DNA from: CAZAQV01 sp964487255
GTDB lineage: Bacteria; Myxococcota_A; Polyangia; Polyangiales; CAZAQV01
Direction: 5' to 3'
Assembly (NCBI GenBank): GCA_964487255.1
Contig: CAZAQV010000007.1
Coordinates: 1-64,000 of the forward strand
DNA: 64,000 bases
Numbering within the stretch: the first letter of the stretch is position 1; each line of letters begins with the position of its first letter. The notes under the pieces were generated by a model. The model ran no database searches. It was not told the DNA's origin and saw nothing but the letters and a program-made list of their open reading frames with translations. Positions 24,126 through 31,310 of the stretch are shown piece after piece. A program made the position numbers and the translations under genes.

Positions 24126-24303
24126 ACCATGGAAACGTGAGAGGGAGGAGAGTCGCCCCTACAAACGTAGGTGGGCGCCGATTTTGTCTGCTTTAGGCCT
24201 CCCGGTGAAGATCGCCGGGCCCGCACACCACAAACAAGGGGTAGCTCCCGAAGGCAACAGAGTAAGGGACTTCATTCCTGTCATCACGGAATCCATAGTA
24301 CGA
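24126..24303 (-). ncRNA. ssrS: probable 6S RNA
   Basis: Read on the minus strand. The ends pair: CTATGGA (24292-24298) with TCCATGG (24127-24133), then CGTGA with TCACG, then AGGA with TCCT, giving a closing stem. The 3' arm contains GGAGGCCTAAAGCAG then CGCCCACCTAC.GTTTGTAGGGGCG, a local hairpin that resembles the E. coli and Pseudomonas 6S 3' arm (AGCCUUAAAACUG, CACCUUGAAC..). The TTGTGGTGTGCGGGCCCGG segment resembles the 5'/apical arm. Length about 175 nt is usual. 6S RNA mimics an open promoter and sequesters RNA polymerase. Assignment is by motif and pairing only. Confidence 0.7.
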
Positions 24304-24312
24304 CTAAGGTTA

Positions 24313-24355
24313 AGTATCGGGACTGCGTTGCAGGTTTGCAACCGCAATTTTTTTT
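24313..24355 (-). promoter_or_regulatory. stable-RNA type promoter for the 6S RNA
   Basis: Minus strand: an A-tract (rc of 24346-24355) resembling an UP element, -35 TTGCAA (24341-24336), 17-nt spacer, -10 GATACT (24318-24313). The expected start is about 24300-24306, matching the closing stem of the RNA. Confidence 0.5.
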
Positions 24356-24388
24356 CGTGCCAGTTTCTTCAGATCGCCGCAAAGAACC

Positions 24389-24949
24389 CTACGTCGAACG
24401 AGAAACCCAAGGCACATCGGGAACCTGCGCGCGCTGATTCGCCTCGCGTGCCCAAGTGAAACACAAGTCGCTCAGGCGGTTGACATACTGAAGTACTTCG
24501 CTACGGACACCATCTTGGCTTGACTCGTGAAGCGCGACCAGTTTCCGCTCGGCGCGACGGGCATCGGTCCGAGTGCGGTGCAAACTCGCAGCCAAGCGAC
24601 TCCCCCCGGGAAGAATGAACGAGCGCAGCGACGGAAGCTGTGCGTCGGACTCGTCGATCCACAACTCGACGAGCTCAACGTCAGCCTCCGCAATGGCGGC
24701 TGTCGCAAGCTTTTCGACCTTGTCGGGCACCGTTGCGACCTCCGCTCCGATGTCAAACAGCGCCGACTGAATGGCTCGAATGCGCGCAACGAACACCTCG
24801 TCAACATCATCGGCCGCGGCAAGTCCGAAGCTTGCGTTGAGCGCGTCGAGCTCGCCAACGACTGCGATTTGCAGACTGGCTTTCGAAACACGCCTGCCCC
24901 CGAAGAGGCCGGTTTGTCCTTCATCGCCGGTACGCGTGTAGATCTTCAT
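24389..24949 (-). CDS. ATP:cob(I)alamin adenosyltransferase (PduO type)
   Basis: 186 aa. 'YTRTGDEGQTGLFGG' at the N-terminus binds ATP; 'VGELDALNASFGLA', 'FILPGGSRLAASLHRTRTDARRAER' and 'LQYVNRLSDLCF' are the family motifs with the active-site Arg/Asp residues. It adds the adenosyl group to B12 to make adenosylcobalamin. The start ATG overlaps the fmt stop by 4 nt, so it is the last gene of the priA-def-fmt cluster. No B12-dependent mutase lies in the window. Confidence 0.95.
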   Translation of the reverse strand: MKIYTRTGDEGQTGLFGGRRVSKASLQIAVVGELDALNASFGLAAADDVDEVFVARIRAIQSALFDIGAEVATVPDKVEKLATAAIAEADVELVELWIDESDAQLPSLRSFILPGGSRLAASLHRTRTDARRAERKLVALHESSQDGVRSEVLQYVNRLSDLCFTWAREANQRAQVPDVPWVSRST

Positions 24950-25926
24950 GGCGCCTCGTCGGGAAGGCGAAAGCGCGCGCCTTCGAAATCTTGGTAACCT
25001 TGTACGAACTCGGCAGCCCGCACGCGCTTGCGACCAGGAGCCTGAACCTCAAGTAACTCGAGGGCGCCCTGCGCGCAGCCCACCCATAGCCGTCCACCAA
25101 CGGCCCTGACCTGCCCGGGACGACCACTGATGCCTTCGACCACTTGCGATTCGATGCGAGCTCGATGGACCTTCACACGTATGGGCTCGCTTTGCCCCGG
25201 CTGGTCGAGGAACGAAAAAGCGCCCGGGCTGGGGCTCACACCACGAATGCGTCGGTCTGCGACCTCCGCCGGCTCGTCCCAGGCCACGTTTCCCTCGTGC
25301 TTTTCGATTTTCGCCGCATGTGTCGCCCCGGCGTCGGGCTGAGGAGTGGGCTCAAGCTTGCCGTTGGCAAAAGGCAAGATCTCTTCTGCGACCAGCGTCG
25401 CACCGACGATGGCAAGCCGTTCGCTAAGCGAGCCGGCGGTGTCGTCCGAACGAATCGGCGCCTCGCGTACGGCAAGCACGTCGCCAGTGTCCATGCCTTC
25501 GTCCATTTGCATCAAACACACACCAGTGAACTCGTCGCCAGCCATAATTGCCCGTTGAATGGGCGCAGCCCCGCGCCAGCGCGGTAGGAGCGAGGCGTGC
25601 ACGTTGACGAAACCGAGCCGCGGTGTTTCCAGAAGCGGCAACGGCAAGATGCGACCAAACGCCACCACCAAGGCGAAATCGATTTCGAGCGCTGCGATGC
25701 GCTCACGAAACGCGGTAGTTTTGACCTTGGACGGCTGCTCCACCGGTAAGCCCAACTCCTGCGCTGCGCGCTTTACAGGCGTGGGGCGAGTCTTCATGCC
25801 GCGCCCCGAGCGTCGGTCGGGCTGGCTGAATACGCACACCAGCTCGCACTGCTGCGCCAGTGCACGAAGCGAATCAACAGCAAACTCAGGTGTCCCGAAG
25901 AACGCCGCGCGTGGCTTTCTAGTCAC
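24946..25926 (-). CDS. fmt: methionyl-tRNA formyltransferase
   Basis: 326 aa, GTG start. 'RAAFFGTPEFAVDSLRAL' opens the formyltransferase domain; 'VNVHASLLPRWRGAAPIQRA' contains Asn, His and the SLLP motif that binds 10-formyl-THF, with 'MDEGMDTGDVL' following. The C-terminal tRNA-binding domain is present to 'FEGARFRLP'. It formylates initiator Met-tRNA. 11 nt downstream of def, as in many bacteria. Confidence 0.97.
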   Translation of the reverse strand: MTRKPRAAFFGTPEFAVDSLRALAQQCELVCVFSQPDRRSGRGMKTRPTPVKRAAQELGLPVEQPSKVKTTAFRERIAALEIDFALVVAFGRILPLPLLETPRLGFVNVHASLLPRWRGAAPIQRAIMAGDEFTGVCLMQMDEGMDTGDVLAVREAPIRSDDTAGSLSERLAIVGATLVAEEILPFANGKLEPTPQPDAGATHAAKIEKHEGNVAWDEPAEVADRRIRGVSPSPGAFSFLDQPGQSEPIRVKVHRARIESQVVEGISGRPGQVRAVGGRLWVGCAQGALELLEVQAPGRKRVRAAEFVQGYQDFEGARFRLPDEAP

Positions 25927-25937
25927 CTGAATCGTTC

Positions 25938-26441
25938 CTACCCGCGTTCGCGTTTACTAAGCGCCCGGTGGATCATGCGCCGCTTGAGCATACTCAAGTG
26001 GTCGATCATCAGCTTACCTTCGAGGTGGTCATTTTCGTGCTGAAGAGCAACCGCCATAAGCCTATCGGCCTCAAGTTCGAACGATTCGCCGTGCCTATCT
26101 TGCGCGCGAACCACCACCTTACTGCAGCGCTCAATCGATTCGGTGACTCCGGGAAATGACAGACAGCCCTCCTCCCACTCCTGTTTCCCTTCCTTAGAAA
26201 CGAACTGGGGGTTGGCGAACACACGAAGATCATTTTCGTCTTCCTCCACCGAAATATCAATAATGAACACGTTCAGAGAAACACCAATCTGAGTGGCCGC
26301 TAGCCCTACACCAGGTGCGGCATACATGGTCTCTGCCATGTCTTCGATCAGAGTCTGAAACTCTTCATCGAACTTTGTCACGGGCTTGCCTGGAATACGC
26401 AGGCGCTCGTCCGGATAGTGAAGGATGGTTCGAATTGCCAT
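25938..26441 (-). CDS. def: peptide deformylase
   Basis: 167 aa. All three motifs are intact: 'GVGLAATQIG' (44-53), 'EGCLSFPG' with metal Cys93, and 'QHENDHLEG' with His135-Glu136-His139. Iron/zinc enzyme that removes the N-formyl group from nascent proteins. Paired with fmt immediately downstream. Confidence 0.97.
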   Translation of the reverse strand: MAIRTILHYPDERLRIPGKPVTKFDEEFQTLIEDMAETMYAAPGVGLAATQIGVSLNVFIIDISVEEDENDLRVFANPQFVSKEGKQEWEEGCLSFPGVTESIERCSKVVVRAQDRHGESFELEADRLMAVALQHENDHLEGKLMIDHLSMLKRRMIHRALSKRERG

Positions 26442-26513
26442 GGCCGCTATAATTTATAGTACTCTCATCTAGGGAAGGCCAACGGACTGTATAGTTTACG
26501 GTAGAACAGGAGT

Positions 26514-27728
26514 CTACGAACGAGACATGATCTCGCCGCGAAGCGCATCGTATGCCGTTTCCAGCGCGCGGAGGATTCGCTGTCGTCGTTCGGCCAAGAT
26601 GGTCTCGTCCGCGGGTAGCTGGATAGAGACCACGCGAATCCGCTCCTCGTCGAAGGCGCGCCTAAGCTCACGCAAGGTCGCGCCCTCCCCGACCCCAAAC
26701 CACGCGTCGTGCGGCTGACCGATTCTGGCGTGCAGCTCGTCGAGCAATTCCCGGATGGGCTCACCAACCTCCGCAAACTCAGTGGTGCTCTGCACGGGGT
26801 CGACGACGACCGCGCCCGCCGTGACCGCAGCCACCAAAAGGCCCCACAGCCCCGCCTCTTCAGGAACGCCCTGAACCATGTCAGAGATCGTGCGTCCGTC
26901 GCTCTGGCGAAAGAGCGCGCGCATTTGCGGCTCGACCGACGCGCGTGAAAGGAACTCGTCGATGGGTGGCATGATCGTGAGCACGCCCTGTGGATCGAGG
27001 TAGGGTCGCGCAGAAAGCGCGGTCACTCGGCTTCGTAGACGCTCGGTGACCCAAGCGCCCAATGTACCGTGGCTCTCGATTTCGGCAACCGTGGGCTGCG
27101 GCGATTGCACCAAGGTAAGGTCATGCTCAAGCAAGAGCTCACCTGCGAAGCGCTGTCGTTGGCGTCGCCACGCTGGAGAACCAAACACCGGTACTTCTGT
27201 CGTGCGCGCAGCAATCTCGACCTCAAGGTCCACGATCGATCCATTGTCGAGGACCAGAGCAATCGAGCCGAGAACGGAGCGAATCTGCAGGCCGCAGGAA
27301 GCGCGCGAGTCGTCGATGTTCCACAGCTTGCGAATGAGCGCGTCGGAGTGGAATGGTCCAAACTCTTGGTCGACCTGCTCGACGGCGACCGATTCCTCCG
27401 ACAAGCGATACGTCTTCTCCGGGCCCGAAGGCCCCGCATTGGTCTCCCAGAAGCTACCCGCGTGTTCGGTCGGTTTTTGCGCTGCGCTGTTGAACGTAAA
27501 CTCTGCGTTGGCGATCTCGGCGATGCTAAAAAGGTCGTCTGGAACGAGTTCGATCGGCGACTCGTCTTCGTGTGCAAACTCGATGTCCACGAAGTCTTCG
27601 TCGGGAAAGAGCCGAACGGTCGCCTCTTCAAACAACTGAAGCAGCTCTTCGGAGATGAGCTCACCCACCACCTGGCTGCTGGGTCTGCGCGAACGCGGGA
27701 CTTTTCTGGGGATGGAACTGGCCGCCAC
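26514..27728 (-). CDS. protein with degenerate J-like C-terminal domain
   Basis: 404 aa, GTG start with AAGGA upstream, 9 nt after priA. No signal peptide or membrane helix. An acidic N-terminal half ('EELLQLFEEATVRLFPDEDF') precedes a middle domain of alpha/beta type. The final 70 residues, 'ARIGQPHDAWFGVGEGATLR' to 'ALETAYDALRGEI', follow the helix pattern of DnaJ-like repeats found in Myxococcota regulators, but the HPD motif is absent. I do not recognise the rest. Embedded in the priA-def-fmt operon, which is unusual. Confidence 0.55.
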   Translation of the reverse strand: MAASSIPRKVPRSRRPSSQVVGELISEELLQLFEEATVRLFPDEDFVDIEFAHEDESPIELVPDDLFSIAEIANAEFTFNSAAQKPTEHAGSFWETNAGPSGPEKTYRLSEESVAVEQVDQEFGPFHSDALIRKLWNIDDSRASCGLQIRSVLGSIALVLDNGSIVDLEVEIAARTTEVPVFGSPAWRRQRQRFAGELLLEHDLTLVQSPQPTVAEIESHGTLGAWVTERLRSRVTALSARPYLDPQGVLTIMPPIDEFLSRASVEPQMRALFRQSDGRTISDMVQGVPEEAGLWGLLVAAVTAGAVVVDPVQSTTEFAEVGEPIRELLDELHARIGQPHDAWFGVGEGATLRELRRAFDEERIRVVSIQLPADETILAERRQRILRALETAYDALRGEIMSRS

Positions 27729-27737
27729 TTTCCTTGA

Positions 27738-30020
27738 TCAGAGCATCGAATTCGGATCGACGTCAATGTGGGCGCGGGCCGGTGCTACCCCATCGTCGAT
27801 TCGAGCAGCGAGATCGACCGCGACACGTCTGAGCGCACGGCGTTCTTTGGCGCGCAGCAGGATGCGGAAGCGATAGCGACCGCGGACCCGCGCGATGGGC
27901 GCGGGGGCTGGACCGAGCACGTGAACGGCGTCGCCACCCACCGCGCGCGCGCGTCGTGCCAGCCGATCACACACGTTGCGCGCCACGCCTTCATCACCGG
28001 CATCCACGCGGACGGCGACCAGGTGAGAAAAAGGTACGTAGCCCAGCTCGCGCCGCGTGCCGAGCTCCCGCTGGTAGAACCCTTCATAGTCGTGGCGGGC
28101 TGCGAAATGAATGGCGGGGTGGTCTTGCTGATAGGCCTGAAAAAAAACGTGCCCTGCCCGATCGCCGCGACCCGCTCGGCCCGCAACTTGTGAGAGCAGC
28201 TGAAACGTCCGTTCGGCAGCGCGAAAGTCCGGAAAGTGGAGCGCTTGGTCGGCCAGGATCACGCCAACCAATGTGACGCCCGGTAAGTCGTGCCCTTTGG
28301 TCACCATCTGCGTACCGACCAAGATGTCGATTTCTCTGCTGCGCATTTGTGCCAGCAGGTTGGTAAGCGTCTTACTGTTAACGCTGTCGCGGTCCATGCG
28401 GCGCACGCGAGCCTTCGGGAACGACTCCAGCAAACTCGCTTCGAGCTGCTCGGTGCCCACACCGAGCTCTTCGAAATCGGTCGCCTTGCATGTGCTACAT
28501 CCGTGGGCAGGCGGGCGGACGAAGTCACAGTAGTGGCAGCGCAGCGTGTTTCGCCTGCGGTGCAGCGTTAGCGACACACTGCAAATCAAACACTCCTGTA
28601 CTTCGCCGCAGGCCCGACAGCGAAGCGCAGGGGAAAACCCGCGTCGATTGAGAAACAAGATCGATTGCTCACCACGCTCAAGGCCGTCGCGAAGCGCGCG
28701 ATGCAGTGGACCCGATAAGAAAGCGTCGCCACCGGGACCCGAGCGGTGTCGTTCAAGGTCGATGATCTCGATCGATGGCAGCGCTTGTCCCGTCGGCCTG
28801 GTGCGCAGCTCGAGCCGCTGGATCTTGCCCTGCTCTGCGCGATGTCGTGTTTCGAGCGACGGGGTCGCAGACCCAAGAATACAGACAGCCCCCGCGCGAT
28901 GCGCACGCAGCATCGCCATCTCGCGCGCGTGATAGCGAAAGCCCTCTTCTTGTTTGAACGACGAGTCGTGCTCTTCGTCGACGACGATCACGCCGAGGTC
29001 GCAAATGGGTGCAAAGAGCGCCGAACGAGCGCCCACGACCAAACGGATGCGTCCCTCGCGAACCGCGTGCCACGCCACGTCTCGCGCGCGTGGGCTCAGA
29101 CCCGAATGCAACACGGCCATGCGATCGCCAAATCGGGCACGGAAACGTGTCGAGAGCTGGGGCGTGAGCGCAATCTCAGGCACCAGCACCAAGGCACCCT
29201 TCCCGCGAGCGATCGCTTCGGCAATGACGTGTAGATAGACTTCGGTCTTGCCCGAGCCGGTGACTCCTTGGAGCAAGTATGGGCGCGCCGCCGGGTCGTC
29301 CAAAGCGCTGACGAGTTCGTCAACCGCGCGCGTCTGCTCGTCGGTGAGCGCGGGAGGCGTGTCGCGTTCCACCGGATCAGAAAAGAACGGATCGGCTTGA
29401 ACTTCCCGCTCCTCAAAGGTGACCAGCCCGCGCTTCGCAAGCCCGGTCATCACACTGCGCGCGGACGGCACGTGCTCGCGCATGGTTGAGAGTGACGTCT
29501 CGGCAGCACCGAGCGCCTGCAAAAAGGCCTGCTGGCGCTTGCCGAGCGCCTTTTGGATTTCGCGCTCGGTGCGTCGAACGAACGTTTCTTTTCGCGTTGC
29601 AAGCGACTCGCCCTTGATCTGCTTGTCGGAAAAAGGACCGCGCTTTGACACGCGAGTTAGCGCATCGTTGCGCAATGCGGGCGCGGCAGCGCGCAATGCT
29701 TCGCCGATCGGGAAGAGATAGTATTCGGACGCACGCACGATGAACGACAGCAGCTCTTCCGGGAAGATGGGCGCATCCTCAAGGGCGTCGATCACCTTTT
29801 TCACGCGAATATCTGGTGGCGGCTCCCGACGATGACGTTCGAGCACCACCCCCGCCACGGGCCGACGTCCAAAGGGTACCGCGACGCGCATTCCAGGCTC
29901 AAGCTCCGGCAAGGCATCACACGCATAGGTGAAACGCTGACGCAGCGGAGCGGGAACCGCGACATCGACATACTCGTGCCCGCGTTCGGCTGACTCGAGT
30001 CCAGGCAATAGCTCCGTCAC
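27738..30020 (-). CDS. priA: primosomal protein N' (replication restart helicase)
   Basis: 760 aa, GTG start overlapping the previous stop as GTGA. N-terminal 3'-DNA-binding domain ('VDVAVPAPLRQRFTYAC'), helicase motif I 'LLQGVTGSGKTEVYLH', motif II 'VIVVDEEHDSSFKQE', and a zinc module with CRACG..CLIC and CHYC..CSTC, i.e. four CxxC pairs. 'GTQMVTKGHDLPGVTLVG' and 'QVAGRAGRGDRAG' are motifs V and VI. It reloads DnaB at stalled forks. Full length. Confidence 0.97.
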   Translation of the reverse strand: MTELLPGLESAERGHEYVDVAVPAPLRQRFTYACDALPELEPGMRVAVPFGRRPVAGVVLERHRREPPPDIRVKKVIDALEDAPIFPEELLSFIVRASEYYLFPIGEALRAAAPALRNDALTRVSKRGPFSDKQIKGESLATRKETFVRRTEREIQKALGKRQQAFLQALGAAETSLSTMREHVPSARSVMTGLAKRGLVTFEEREVQADPFFSDPVERDTPPALTDEQTRAVDELVSALDDPAARPYLLQGVTGSGKTEVYLHVIAEAIARGKGALVLVPEIALTPQLSTRFRARFGDRMAVLHSGLSPRARDVAWHAVREGRIRLVVGARSALFAPICDLGVIVVDEEHDSSFKQEEGFRYHAREMAMLRAHRAGAVCILGSATPSLETRHRAEQGKIQRLELRTRPTGQALPSIEIIDLERHRSGPGGDAFLSGPLHRALRDGLERGEQSILFLNRRGFSPALRCRACGEVQECLICSVSLTLHRRRNTLRCHYCDFVRPPAHGCSTCKATDFEELGVGTEQLEASLLESFPKARVRRMDRDSVNSKTLTNLLAQMRSREIDILVGTQMVTKGHDLPGVTLVGVILADQALHFPDFRAAERTFQLLSQVAGRAGRGDRAGHVFFQAYQQDHPAIHFAARHDYEGFYQRELGTRRELGYVPFSHLVAVRVDAGDEGVARNVCDRLARRARAVGGDAVHVLGPAPAPIARVRGRYRFRILLRAKERRALRRVAVDLAARIDDGVAPARAHIDVDPNSML

Positions 30021-31114
30021 GGCTCAGTATCCTCATCGTCAACTGCATGCAACACAACTTCGCCCAAACTATCGGCGAGCCCCTCTTCTTCGCGAAGCTT
30101 CCACGCCGCCTGGAGAACTTCGGCTACAGCCTCAAAGAGCGATTCCGGAATTTCTTCTCCAACCTCAAGCAGGTAGAGCGCGCGGGCCAGTGGCACATCA
30201 CGCATGACAGGAACGCCCGCCTCTCGCGCCGCATCGATCATGCGTTTGGCGAGATGGTCTTGACCCCGCGCGACGACCTCGGGCGCAGCGTCTTCGTCGT
30301 CTTGGTCGTAGCGCAACGCAATCGCAAGGTGCGTTGGGTTGATGACGAGCACGTCAGCACTGCGCACCGCTTCGAGCGCAGCGTGTGCGACGAGCTCTTG
30401 ATACGCGCGGCTTCGGGCGGCCTTGGCCTCAGGGTCACCTTCCGCCTCTTTGTGTTCGCGCTTGACCTCGTCGCGGGACATCTTGAGGTCCTGATTGAGC
30501 CGCCAGCGTTGGTACATGAGGTCGGCCACCCCGACGAACGCGACGATCGGGACCGTACCCCACATAAGGCGCATCACTTGCGCGCCGATCCAAGCCCAAC
30601 CTTGCTCGAGGGCCGCGCCGCCAAGCCGGAGCGTGCCGGGCAACGCAACGTCGTAGATCGACATGGCCAAACCTGTGATCGTCACGATGAGTACGAGGCT
30701 TTTTGCGACCTCGTACAGCGAACGCAGCGAGAAGAGCTTTTTGAGGCCCTCCAGGGGCTGGACCCGTTCCCAGCGAAAGAGCACGGATTGCAGATAAAAT
30801 CCGGGCTTGAACTGGAGGAACACGATCAATGCCACGACCAGCGCGACCGAAGCAACGAGGACGAGCAAGAGCGGAACGATGGTTTCAACGACCAAACGCA
30901 ACGCCGCAACCGGTTCGACCATAGGCTCGGACCAAAGCGCGTGACCTATCTTGCTCAGACGCTCGGCCAGCACGGGGAACGCCCCAGACACAAAGACCGC
31001 CCCGCAAAGCAAAGATGCGGCTGTCGCCAGCTCGCGACTCTTGGCGACTTGGCCTTTTCTGCGCGCCTCAAGGATGCGCTTGGCGGTAGGCGCCTCGGTC
31101 TTTTGCGACGACAT
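30017..31114 (-). CDS. FlhB/SctU-family export protein, orphan
   Basis: 365 aa. Four membrane helices (about residues 30-50, 75-100, 138-158, 185-202) then a cytoplasmic domain with the autocleavage motif NPTH at 259-262 ('VLVINPTHLAIALRYD'). 'QKTEAPTAKRILEARRKGQV' is the typical N-terminus. These proteins switch substrate specificity in type III secretion or flagellar export. No other export gene is present. Coupled to priA by GTGA. Likely functions with components elsewhere or is a relic kept by the operon. Confidence 0.88.
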   Translation of the reverse strand: MSSQKTEAPTAKRILEARRKGQVAKSRELATAASLLCGAVFVSGAFPVLAERLSKIGHALWSEPMVEPVAALRLVVETIVPLLLVLVASVALVVALIVFLQFKPGFYLQSVLFRWERVQPLEGLKKLFSLRSLYEVAKSLVLIVTITGLAMSIYDVALPGTLRLGGAALEQGWAWIGAQVMRLMWGTVPIVAFVGVADLMYQRWRLNQDLKMSRDEVKREHKEAEGDPEAKAARSRAYQELVAHAALEAVRSADVLVINPTHLAIALRYDQDDEDAAPEVVARGQDHLAKRMIDAAREAGVPVMRDVPLARALYLLEVGEEIPESLFEAVAEVLQAAWKLREEEGLADSLGEVVLHAVDDEDTEP

Positions 31115-31310
31115 GTCCCCTCACCCTATCGCAAACAACCTCGGATCGGGAAGAGCGCCCAACCTTGGCAACAACGCCGGATCGGGAGGGAGACGCAAGC
31201 CGAGCAAGGCCGCGCGAGAACCGGAGCAGAACGTATGTCTCGATACTTGAGCACCGGAAGCGCAGCGCAACGAAGCTCGGCGCAGCGGATCGCTTCCGAG
31301 GCGGCGTTGT

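Noticed and set aside
24325..24357. GTTGCA-GGTT-TGCAAC stem followed by eight T on the plus strand, looking like an intrinsic terminator
   Set aside because: On the minus strand the same bases form the A-tract and -35 of the 6S promoter, and the nearest plus-strand gene ends about 270 bp earlier with its own hairpin.
30017..31114. Evidence for a local type III secretion or flagellar cluster
   Set aside because: Only the FlhB/SctU-like gene is present; neighbours are priA and a surface lipoprotein.
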